Of a DNA stretch of 64,000 nucleotides, positions 56,435-64,000 are shown piece by piece. This stretch comes from Oscillospiraceae bacterium (GTDB taxonomy: Bacteria > Bacillota > Clostridia > UBA1212 > UBA1255), in the NCBI GenBank assembly GCA_015069185.1, contig SVJB01000001.1:124001-188000 (forward strand), read 5' to 3'. A program made the translations under genes and the position numbers. How positions within the stretch are numbered: the stretch's first letter is position 1; every line of letters begins with the position of its first letter. Below the pieces are notes generated by a model that made no database searches, was not told where the DNA came from, and saw only the letters and a list, made by a program, of their open reading frames with translations.

Positions 56435-57403
56435 ATGGCTGTAAAAAGAATCGGAGTGTTAACATCAGGAGGAGATGCGCCAGGCATGAATGCTGCTATA
56501 AGAGCGGTAGTACGTTCCGGAATATATAGAGGTTTTGAAGTGTATGGTATCCGCAAAGGATATGAAGGCTTGCTTGCAGGCGATATGTTTGAAATGAATC
56601 TAAGATCAGTTTCAGACATAATAAGCAGAGGTGGTACGATACTGCAAACCACAAGGAGTAAAGAATTTTCAACAGATGAAGGCGTTAAGAGAGCTGCACG
56701 TATGGCAAATGTATTCAAGCTTGATGCCATTGTTGTAATAGGTGGTGACGGTTCGTTCAGAGGTGCCAGAGCATTGTCAAAAGAAGGTGTGAATGTTATA
56801 TGCATACCTGCAACTATTGACAATGATGTGTCCAGTACGGAATATACAATTGGTTTTGACACTGCTCTTAATACCGTTAAGGACGCCATTGACCGTATTA
56901 AGGATACTGCTTATTCACATGAAAGATGTAGCGTTATTGAGGTTATGGGCAGAGAAGCAGGGTATATTGCTCTTAATTGTGCGATTGCTGACGGCGCAGA
57001 AGCCTGTATATTGCCGGAAAAAGAATTTAATATTGATACAGATATTATTAAACCTATTATAGGTTGTCGTAACAGAGGTAAACACCACTATGTCGTTATT
57101 ATTGCAGAAGGCATTGGCGGTACACTTGATATTGCAAAACAAATTAAGGAAATTACAGGAATTACAACTACTGCAACAATTTTAGGCCATCTTCAAAGAG
57201 GTGGTAGCCCTACTGTAAGAGATCGTGTTGCTGCATCTCTCATGGCAGTAAAGGCAACCGAACTTCTGGAACAGGGAGAAATGAATAAAGTTATCGCCGT
57301 AAAACATGACCAATATGTTGCTTATGATATTGATGAGGCGTTAAATATGGTTAAATATATTGATGAATCAATGATTGAGACCAGTAAAATGCTTTCTCTG
57401 TAA
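56435..57403 (+). CDS. pfkA: ATP-dependent 6-phosphofructokinase
   Basis: PfkA (322 aa) makes fructose-1,6-bisphosphate, the committed step of glycolysis. It shows LTSGGDAPGMNAAIRAVVR, GGDGSFRGA, PATIDNDV, TIGFDTALN and the LGHLQRGGSPT signature. The GGDGS loop with G at 103 indicates the ATP-dependent type rather than the PPi-dependent type. AAGGAGG lies upstream. Confidence 0.97.
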   Translation: MAVKRIGVLTSGGDAPGMNAAIRAVVRSGIYRGFEVYGIRKGYEGLLAGDMFEMNLRSVSDIISRGGTILQTTRSKEFSTDEGVKRAARMANVFKLDAIVVIGGDGSFRGARALSKEGVNVICIPATIDNDVSSTEYTIGFDTALNTVKDAIDRIKDTAYSHERCSVIEVMGREAGYIALNCAIADGAEACILPEKEFNIDTDIIKPIIGCRNRGKHHYVVIIAEGIGGTLDIAKQIKEITGITTTATILGHLQRGGSPTVRDRVAASLMAVKATELLEQGEMNKVIAVKHDQYVAYDIDEALNMVKYIDESMIETSKMLSL

Positions 57404-57409
57404 AGGAGT

Positions 57410-58324
57410 TTGATTGAAATATTCGGTTATGTAATGCCGCTTAAGCCTGAATTAAAGATACGCGAATATGAAGTATACAGAGCATATTACTGTGGTGTAT
57501 GCAAGAGTATTGGCAAATATTTTGGACAATTACCAAGATTTGGATTAATAAATGAAGCTGCATCTTTGGCAATTGTACTGACTTGTTGCACTGAAAAAGA
57601 TGTTAGACCAACAATTAAAATGCAAAAGTGTATCGCTCATCCGGTGAGAAAACGCCAGTGCGTGACAAGTGGTGAAGCAATAAAATACGCAGCTTGTGTC
57701 AATGTATTGTTAGAGTATCATAAACTCATGGATTCGTATTATGATAATCATAACATTATATCAAAGACTGCTGCAGTTAGTATCAAAAGAGCATATAGAA
57801 AAGCAAGACGATTTGCACCGATTTTATGTGATTTAATTGAAATTTACATGAATGATCAACAAATTCTTGAGAAAAATAATTGTGATTCTATTGACAAGGT
57901 TGCAGAACCGACTGCAAAAATGCTGGCTGAAATATTTACATGGAAAGATTCAGAGTATTTTGACTGCAATCCTGTACTTGTCGAAGCACTTAATTCCTTT
58001 GGTTATAATATGGGGAAATGGATATATATTGTAGATGCCATTACTGATATAGAAGAGGATATGAAGAAAAAACAATATAATGTATTGTTGAATAATAGTG
58101 ATTATTATAAAGAAAAAGAAATTAGTGAAAATGTTATTTTCACAATTAATATGTGCCTTGCTAATGCAAGTAGTAGTTGGGAACGAGTAAAACAAGCTGT
58201 TAATCTTAATGAAAATACAAAAATTAGAGATTTATTTGCAATTATTGACAATTTAGTATATCTTGGTATGCGTAACGTTTCCGAAAAGGTAACAGGAGGA
58301 AAGATTTGTGAAAGATCCGTATGA
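57410..58324 (+). CDS. DUF5685 family protein
   Basis: This is a conserved protein of unknown function (about 300 aa), helical, with a cysteine-rich N-terminal third ([36 protein letters not shown]) that could bind metal. The start is unclear. Relatives begin M-FGYV, which aligns with an ATA codon at 57419, 10 bp after AAGGAG. A TTG at 57410 is only 1 bp from that ribosome site, and the ATG at 57434 would remove conserved residues. It overlaps the J-domain gene by 17 bp, a pairing that I recall as conserved in Clostridia. Confidence 0.8.
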   Translation: MIEIFGYVMPLKPELKIREYEVYRAYYCGVCKSIGKYFGQLPRFGLINEAASLAIVLTCCTEKDVRPTIKMQKCIAHPVRKRQCVTSGEAIKYAACVNVLLEYHKLMDSYYDNHNIISKTAAVSIKRAYRKARRFAPILCDLIEIYMNDQQILEKNNCDSIDKVAEPTAKMLAEIFTWKDSEYFDCNPVLVEALNSFGYNMGKWIYIVDAITDIEEDMKKKQYNVLLNNSDYYKEKEISENVIFTINMCLANASSSWERVKQAVNLNENTKIRDLFAIIDNLVYLGMRNVSEKVTGGKICERSV

Positions 58325-58913
58325 AGTACTTGGTGTATCAGAAGATAGCACTGATGAAGAAATAAAAAAAGCATATAGAGAACTGGTTAAGAAATATCAC
58401 CCGGATCAATACGGGAATAATCCTTTGTCAGAACTTGCTTCAGAGAAACTGAAGGAAATAAATCTTGCATATGATACGATAACTAAGAATCGTGCGGCAG
58501 GTAAGACCGGTGGTAGCAATACATATACTGACTCCACAACACAAGCTGAATTCTCATCGATTGTCAGTCTGATACGTGCAGGTAGATTGGATGAAGCGCA
58601 GATGGCACTTGAGTCTATGCCCGGAAATAAGAGAACGGCATATTGGTATTATCTCATGGGTGAGGTGGCGAAGAGAAAAGGTTGGTATGATCAAGCCAGA
58701 CAGTATTTTCAGACAGCCATTAATATGGAACCAAATAATGCTGCCTATAGACAGGCTTATCAATCACTTAATATGAATGCCCGTGCATATCATACTCAGT
58801 CAGATGGACGTGGTTACAGAGAAGCTGATAATGCTTGTAGCTGTTGTCAATCTCTCATTTGTGCAGACTGTTGTTGCGAATGTATGGGAGGAGACTTGAT
58901 CGCGTGTTGCTAG
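58308..58913 (+). CDS. J-domain (DnaJ-like) protein with cysteine-rich tail
   Basis: The 201-aa protein begins with a J domain (residues ~3-65; HPD motif in KKYHPDQYG) that would stimulate a DnaK partner. A TPR-like helical region follows ([32 protein letters not shown]). The last ~27 residues hold ten cysteines (CSCC, LIC, CCCEC, ACC), suggesting metal binding or a thiol function. The GTG start has AGGAGGAAAG upstream and overlaps the DUF5685 gene. mutS2 begins before its stop codon. Confidence 0.85.
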   Translation: MKDPYEVLGVSEDSTDEEIKKAYRELVKKYHPDQYGNNPLSELASEKLKEINLAYDTITKNRAAGKTGGSNTYTDSTTQAEFSSIVSLIRAGRLDEAQMALESMPGNKRTAYWYYLMGEVAKRKGWYDQARQYFQTAINMEPNNAAYRQAYQSLNMNARAYHTQSDGRGYREADNACSCCQSLICADCCCECMGGDLIACC

Positions 58914-61279
58914 AAAAGACGTTAAAAATACTTGAATTTGACCAGATAATTAATAAAATTACCAGCCTTACTACTTGTGAGATTGCGAGAAGTTATGCAT
59001 CGGAGTGTATGCCTCTTACAGATAAAGAAGAGATAGAAAAGCTCTTAAATGAAGTTGATGATGCATGTGTTATTTTATCACGCAAAGGAATGCCGCCCTT
59101 AGCCGGTATTAAGGATATACGATATTCTGTCAAGAGAGCTGTAAGTGGCAGTGTGCTGAGTCCGGCAGAACTTATGTCAATAAGCGCTGTACTCAGAGCC
59201 ACAGGCAGGACTATTGATTATTGCAATAGTGCCGCTCAGGATATTGAGAATAGCGTGTCTGCGTATATTTATAGATTAGTTGAAGATAGATATCTGATGA
59301 GCGAGATTACAAGATGTATTCTTTCTGAAGATGAAATTGCTGATGATGCCAGTCCTGCTTTATTCAGTATAAGAAAACAAATTGCACACACACAGAATCA
59401 GATCAAAGATAAATTGAATGAGATGATCCGTTCGTCTCAGTATTCAAAGGCAATTCAAGATAATATTGTTACTGTACGAGCTGACAGATATTGCATTCCG
59501 GTAAAGGCCGAGTACAAATCGTCTTTTGATGGACTTGTACACGACACATCATCTTCCGGACAGACTGTTTTTATTGAACCTGCTTTTGTTGTTGAAGCAA
59601 ATAATAAAATAAGACAGCTAAGAGGAGAAGAAAGCAGGGAAATCGAGAGGATTCTTGCAGAACTTTCTGCTATGACAGCACAAAGCGAAGAGATAATCAT
59701 TTGTGATTGTGAAGTGTTATCATATCTTGATTTTCTGTTTGCCAAGGCTCGTTATGCACTTGATATAAAGGGCGCTAAGCCTGTGATTAATGAAACAGGT
59801 AAGATTAATTTAATCAATGCAAGGCACCCTTTGATTGACAAGAACAAAGTAGTCCCAACAACCTTTTATTTAGATAGCGGCGAAGCGATGGTTATCACAG
59901 GGCCAAATACGGGAGGAAAGACAGTAACGCTCAAAACTGTTGGATTGCTTACCTGCATGATGCAGGCAGGTTTGTTGATACCGGCAGATGAAAAGTCAGA
60001 ATTATCCATTTATACCGGCATATTTGCTGATATCGGTGATGAACAAAGCATTGCTCAAAGCCTCAGTACCTTTTCATCACATATGAAAAATATTGTTGAG
60101 ATTTTATCTGAATGCGATTACAGAAGCCTTATATTATTTGATGAGCTTGGTGCCGGTACAGATCCTACAGAAGGATCATGCTTAGCTATATCAATATTAG
60201 AATGTGCGCATCAAATGGGAGCGACTGTGGTAGCTACTACCCATTATAGTGAACTCAAAGTATATGCATCTACAACAAAAGGATTTATAAACAGTTGTTG
60301 TGAATTTGATGTAGAAAAATTAGCGCCAACATATAGATTGCTTATTGGAGTGCCTGGTAAGAGTAACGCATTTGCAATCTCACAGAAACTTGGTCTTGAT
60401 CCGCAGATAATCTCCAGAGCAAAGGAATTTCTAACAGGAGAAGATCTTCGCTTTGAAGATATGCTTCAAGATATAGAACGCAATAGACTTGAGATAGAGC
60501 GTGCAAGAAGCGAAGCTGCCCGTTTACGTATTGAATCTGAACAAATGACTGAAAATATACGTAAAGAAATGGAAAAGCTTGATAACAAGAAAGACGAGAT
60601 TATTCTCAAGGCTCGTGAAGATGCTCAGAAGATAGTAAATAAAGCTAAGGTCAGTGCTGATAAAATGCTTTCTGAGATTCGTAAGGCTCAGGTAAATGTT
60701 AATAACGGAGCTCTCAAAGATGCTCAAAACGCAAAAGCACAATTCATGCAGGATACAGACGATATTAATAGTGGTATTAAAATCAGTGATGATAGATATG
60801 CACAGATGCCAGTACCAAAGACACTCAGAGAAGGCGAGAGTGTACGTATTATAAGTATTGCAGCCAATGGTACAGTTCTCAAAGCACCAAACAAGAACGG
60901 AGAATGCTATGTACAGGCGGGAATTATGAAGCTTTATTTACCTCTTAGTGATTTAAGACCGCTTAAAGACGATTCCGGTGAAAAGGTTCAAGCCGCCGGT
61001 AGTAAACAAGCGGCTCCGTCAATGAGAGCAATGAATATAAAATCAGAGCTTGATGTAAGAGGCACCACTGTAGATGAAGCTATTACAATGATTGAAAGAC
61101 ACTTAAGCGATGCACATCTGGCACATCAGGATCGTTTCACAGTAATACATGGAAAAGGTACAGGAGCGCTGCGAAAGGGAATACACAAATATTTATCAGG
61201 AAATAAAACAATCAAGTCATTCAGAATCGGAGAATACGGTGAAGGTGACGCAGGTGTTACAGTAATACAATTAAGATAA
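58904..61279 (+). CDS. mutS2: Endonuclease MutS2
   Basis: MutS2 (791 aa) is a MutS-family ATPase with a C-terminal Smr nuclease domain; in Firmicutes it resolves collided ribosomes and suppresses recombination. ATPase motifs are [16 protein letters not shown] and [14 protein letters not shown], followed by a coiled coil (about 520-630) and the Smr domain ([34 protein letters not shown]). The start is GTG 58904 (or TTG 58907) because GGGAGGAG lies 10 bp upstream and the protein then begins [14 protein letters not shown] as family members do. It overlaps the J-protein gene by 10 bp. Confidence 0.95.
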   Translation: MLLEKTLKILEFDQIINKITSLTTCEIARSYASECMPLTDKEEIEKLLNEVDDACVILSRKGMPPLAGIKDIRYSVKRAVSGSVLSPAELMSISAVLRATGRTIDYCNSAAQDIENSVSAYIYRLVEDRYLMSEITRCILSEDEIADDASPALFSIRKQIAHTQNQIKDKLNEMIRSSQYSKAIQDNIVTVRADRYCIPVKAEYKSSFDGLVHDTSSSGQTVFIEPAFVVEANNKIRQLRGEESREIERILAELSAMTAQSEEIIICDCEVLSYLDFLFAKARYALDIKGAKPVINETGKINLINARHPLIDKNKVVPTTFYLDSGEAMVITGPNTGGKTVTLKTVGLLTCMMQAGLLIPADEKSELSIYTGIFADIGDEQSIAQSLSTFSSHMKNIVEILSECDYRSLILFDELGAGTDPTEGSCLAISILECAHQMGATVVATTHYSELKVYASTTKGFINSCCEFDVEKLAPTYRLLIGVPGKSNAFAISQKLGLDPQIISRAKEFLTGEDLRFEDMLQDIERNRLEIERARSEAARLRIESEQMTENIRKEMEKLDNKKDEIILKAREDAQKIVNKAKVSADKMLSEIRKAQVNVNNGALKDAQNAKAQFMQDTDDINSGIKISDDRYAQMPVPKTLREGESVRIISIAANGTVLKAPNKNGECYVQAGIMKLYLPLSDLRPLKDDSGEKVQAAGSKQAAPSMRAMNIKSELDVRGTTVDEAITMIERHLSDAHLAHQDRFTVIHGKGTGALRKGIHKYLSGNKTIKSFRIGEYGEGDAGVTVIQLR

Positions 61280-61304
61280 TTATTGATATGTTTTGGAGGA
61301 GAAA

Positions 61305-62888
61305 ATGTTAGAAACAATTGATCTTGAACTGCAATTTGGTGGCAGAACACTATTTAAGCACGCAGATCTTAAATTTACACCGGGCAATTGCTATGGGATT
61401 ATAGGTGCTAACGGCGCCGGAAAATCCACTTTCTTAAAGATTTTATCAGGTGATGTAGAGGCTACAAGTGGCAGGGTTGTCAAATCAGAAACAGACAGAA
61501 TGTCAGTTCTTAAACAAGATCACTATGCTTTTGATGATGTGACTGTACTCAGATGTGTACTTATGGGCAACCAGGAACTTTGCGATATAATGGACGAAAA
61601 AGAAATTTTATACGCAAAGGATAATATGACAGATGCAGAAGGAATTCGTCTTTGCGAGCTTGAAGATCGTTTTATGGAAATTGATGGTTGGAGTGCAGAG
61701 AGTAACGCAGAGATTCTCTTGAATGATCTTGGTATAACAGGTGAATACCATTATATGCTTATGAAAGATATTCCGGGAAGTATGAAAGTCAAAGTTCTCT
61801 TAGCTCAGGCATTATTTGGCAATCCTGACATACTACTTATGGACGAGCCTACAAACAACCTTGATCTTGCTACTATAAGCTGGCTTGAAGAGTATATTAT
61901 CAATCTTGATTCTATTGTACTTGTTGTATCACATGACAGACATTTTCTTAATAAAATTTGTACATATACAGTCGATGTTGACTTTGGTAAGATAACAATG
62001 CTCAGCGGTAACTATGACTTCTGGTATTCATATACACAGTTAAGACAGCGTCAGATTAAGGAACAGAATAAGAAAGCTGAACAGAAAATACGTGAAATGC
62101 AGGAATTTATATCACGCTTCAGTGCGAATGCTTCTAAATCAAAACAAGCAACCAGTCGTAAGAAAATTCTTGAAAATATTAATATAGAAGAAATGCCTGT
62201 TTCATCACGAAAGTTCCCATATGTTGCATTCAAACCGGACAGAAACATTGGAAACGAATTGCTTACGGTTGAGAATCTTACTAAAATGTATGACGGAAAG
62301 AAAATACTTGATGATGTTAGCTTTACATTGCACCCAGGGGACAAAGTTGCATTTGTTGGCAGTGACCCTATTGCAATCACTACGCTTTTTAACATTTTAT
62401 TTGAAGAGGATACAGCAGACAGCGGTAGCTTCAAATGGGGTGTCACAACGACAAGATCATACGTACCAGCTGATAATTCTGCTTTCTTCGAAGATTGTCC
62501 GGATACATTAGTTGATTGGATAAGACGTCACTCTACACTTACTTTTGAATCAGATGTAAGAGCAATACTTGGTAGAATGCTTTTCTCAGGTGATGAAGTA
62601 AATAAGAAGGTTAGCGTTTTATCAGGAGGCGAAAAGGTTCGATGTATGTTATGTAAAGCGATGCTTTCCGGCGCTAATGTAATCTTACTCGATGAGCCTA
62701 CCAACCATCTTGATCTTGAATCAATAGAGGAACTTAATGACGCTTTGATCAGGTTTGAAGGATCAGTTCTTTTCACCTCAGCAGACCATCAGTTTGTACA
62801 GACAATTGCGAATAGAATTATTGATTTGACTCCGGGACAATTTGCTGATAAACAGATGACTTATGATGAGTATCTCGAATTAAACTAA
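61305..62888 (+). CDS. ABC-F family ATPase (YbiT-like) with one degenerate site
   Basis: The 527-aa protein has two ATP-binding cassettes, no membrane segment, and a linker (YTQLRQRQIKEQNKKAEQ) typical of ABC-F translation factors. NBD1 has an intact Walker A (GANGAGKSTFLKIL) and Walker B (LLMDEPTNNLD), but its signature is PGSMKVKVLLAQ instead of SGG. NBD2 has an intact signature (LSGGEKVRCML) and LLDEPTNHLD, but its P-loop reads GSDPIAITTLF with no lysine. One composite ATP site is therefore complete and the other broken. The ATG at 61305 follows GGAGGAG. ABC-F proteins act on ribosomes; antibiotic resistance is not indicated. Confidence 0.9.
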   Translation: MLETIDLELQFGGRTLFKHADLKFTPGNCYGIIGANGAGKSTFLKILSGDVEATSGRVVKSETDRMSVLKQDHYAFDDVTVLRCVLMGNQELCDIMDEKEILYAKDNMTDAEGIRLCELEDRFMEIDGWSAESNAEILLNDLGITGEYHYMLMKDIPGSMKVKVLLAQALFGNPDILLMDEPTNNLDLATISWLEEYIINLDSIVLVVSHDRHFLNKICTYTVDVDFGKITMLSGNYDFWYSYTQLRQRQIKEQNKKAEQKIREMQEFISRFSANASKSKQATSRKKILENINIEEMPVSSRKFPYVAFKPDRNIGNELLTVENLTKMYDGKKILDDVSFTLHPGDKVAFVGSDPIAITTLFNILFEEDTADSGSFKWGVTTTRSYVPADNSAFFEDCPDTLVDWIRRHSTLTFESDVRAILGRMLFSGDEVNKKVSVLSGGEKVRCMLCKAMLSGANVILLDEPTNHLDLESIEELNDALIRFEGSVLFTSADHQFVQTIANRIIDLTPGQFADKQMTYDEYLELN

Positions 62889-62954
62889 AGAAAAATATAA
62901 CTTTACAGAAGTAAGAAAAGCCTTGTATGAAGTTCATTATGAAGAAATAAAATA

Positions 62955-62983
62955 TTGACATAAACTTTCTTCTGGCGTAACAT
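62955..62983 (+). promoter_or_regulatory. Sigma-A promoter of aspS
   Basis: TTGACA (62955-62960) and TAACAT (62978-62983) are 17 bp apart, 33 bp before the aspS ATG. The leader is too short for a T-box. Confidence 0.65.
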
Positions 62984-63016
62984 TATAAGGTTAAATCTAT
63001 TGAGGAAGGTGTTATC

Positions 63017-64000
63017 ATGGCACAGTTCATGAATGGTATAAAGAGAACAAATTATTGCGGCGAGGTTACAAAAGCAAATGTTAATCAGACCGTTGTACTT
63101 ACAGGTTGGGTGGCTAAGGTTCGTAACCTTGGAGGCCTTATGTTTATATGGCTTCGTGACAGAACAGGACGTATTCAATTGTTTTTCAACGAAGATACAG
63201 ACAAGGAACTCTTTGAACTGGCAGCTAATGTTAAGAATGAGTATGTTGTCGCAGTCGAAGGTATTGTTTGTGCACGTAACGAAGCTGATGTTAATAAAGA
63301 TATGAAAACAGGTGAGATTGAGGTTAAGGTTACAAAACTTGTAGTACTTAATGAAGCAAAATTGCCACCCTTTCACATTGAGGACAAGGCTAACATCAGT
63401 GATGTTAATCGTCTCAAATATAGATATCTTGACTTAAGACGTCCGTCTATGCAAAATATAATTTTAATGCGTCATAAGATTGCAAAGATTGCCAGAGATT
63501 ATTATGACGAAAATGGATTTATTGAAGTTGAGACTCCGATTCTTACCAAGAGTACACCGGAGGGGGCGCGCGACTATCTTGTACCAAGTCGTGTTCATCC
63601 TTCAAAGTTCTACGCATTACCACAGTCTCCGCAAATATTCAAACAACTTCTTATGGTAGCCGGCTTTGACAGATATATGCAAATCGCAAAGTGCTTCCGT
63701 GATGAGGATCTTCGTGCGGACAGACAGCCTGAATTTACACAGATAGACTTAGAGATGTCTTTTGTTGATATAGATGATGTTATTACAATTAACGAAGGAT
63801 TTATGGCACGGGTATTTAAGGAAGTACTTGGCGTTGAACTTAAGACACCGTTCTTGCGCATGTCATATGCAGATGCAATGACAAAATATGGTTCAGACAA
63901 GCCTGATATCAGATTTGGTTATGAGCTAATTGATCTGGCTGATACACTGACAAACTGCGGATTTAAAGTATTTAGTGATGCGCTGGCAAATGGCGGAGCT
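63017..64000 (+). CDS. aspS: Aspartyl-tRNA synthetase (3' truncated by window edge)
   Basis: The first 328 residues of a class II synthetase charging tRNA-Asp are present. The N-terminal OB-fold anticodon-binding domain ([20 protein letters not shown]) is followed by motif 1 ([20 protein letters not shown]), the FLIP-type segment [14 protein letters not shown], motif 2 ([20 protein letters not shown]) and [11 protein letters not shown]. This is the bacterial-type enzyme with the inserted GAD domain beginning near the edge. AGGAAGG lies upstream of the ATG. The frame is open at the right edge; motif 3 lies beyond. Confidence 0.97.
   Translation, partial: MAQFMNGIKRTNYCGEVTKANVNQTVVLTGWVAKVRNLGGLMFIWLRDRTGRIQLFFNEDTDKELFELAANVKNEYVVAVEGIVCARNEADVNKDMKTGEIEVKVTKLVVLNEAKLPPFHIEDKANISDVNRLKYRYLDLRRPSMQNIILMRHKIAKIARDYYDENGFIEVETPILTKSTPEGARDYLVPSRVHPSKFYALPQSPQIFKQLLMVAGFDRYMQIAKCFRDEDLRADRQPEFTQIDLEMSFVDIDDVITINEGFMARVFKEVLGVELKTPFLRMSYADAMTKYGSDKPDIRFGYELIDLADTLTNCGFKVFSDALANGGA

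Noticed and set aside
62889..63016. T-box leader before aspS
   Set aside because: A sigma-A promoter lies only 33 bp before the start codon, leaving no room for a T-box.

Overview
The window is AT-rich, gene-dense DNA from a spore-forming, low-GC Gram-positive bacterium. A Clostridia-type anaerobe is the best fit. The evidence is a complete spoIIAA-spoIIAB-sigF operon followed by spoVAC-D-E, plus WhiA, CarD, a ClpC/RadA pair, TsaE-TsaB-RimI, MutS2 and a DUF5685/J-domain pair. Spacing and Shine-Dalgarno sites (GGAGG type) are typical Firmicute. I cannot name a genus. I saw no tRNA, rRNA, CRISPR array or insertion sequence. The window starts inside groEL and ends inside aspS.

Region 1 (1-9170) holds the 3' part of groEL and its terminator, then a lone tyrosine recombinase (1387-2229). 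After it comes a 164-bp control region with two 28-bp palindromic sites whose asymmetric centres are exact reverse complements of each other (2233-2260 and 2369-2396). Between them lies a good sigma-A promoter pointing at two downstream genes for related secreted proteins of 612 and 1611 aa. Both proteins have a TasA/SipW-like N-terminus. This looks like a recombinase-controlled invertible promoter (ON as sequenced) driving a surface or matrix protein operon. It is the most interesting feature of the window.

Region 2 (9190-18530) is an accessory cell-surface/glycan island: a beta-helix protein, two paralogous discoidin-like proteins with sortase-type tails, a GH71/99-like lipoprotein, a CotH-kinase lipoprotein on the opposite strand and a broken small lipoprotein gene. 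Three of these genes share an identical promoter architecture: two 10-bp direct repeats offset by 21 bp, then a -10 hexamer exactly 31 bp after the second repeat, with no good -35. This suggests one shared activator.

Region 3 (18540-28710) is a tightly coupled run: uvrB, uvrA, a zinc-finger Clp ATPase (ClpE-like), a HelD-like helicase and whiA. Region 4 (28800-35640) carries sporulation genes (spoIIA operon, spoVACDE), a shortened ComEC-like protein overlapping spoVAE, a nucleoside hydrolase and holA. Region 5 (35650-42870) has a frameshifted clpC, radA, galK (minus strand), carD, a membrane protein and truA. Region 6 (42900-47000) has a secreted repeat protein, then a CDF cation transporter and a ROK sugar kinase on the minus strand.

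Region 7 (47140-57410) holds rplM-rpsI-tsaE-tsaB-rimI, then a phosphohexomutase, dnaE, a membrane glycosyltransferase-like protein and pfkA. Region 8 (57410-64000) has DUF5685, a J-domain protein with a cysteine-rich tail, mutS2, an asymmetric ABC-F ATPase and the start of aspS. Apart from regions 1 and 2 the content is core housekeeping and sporulation machinery.
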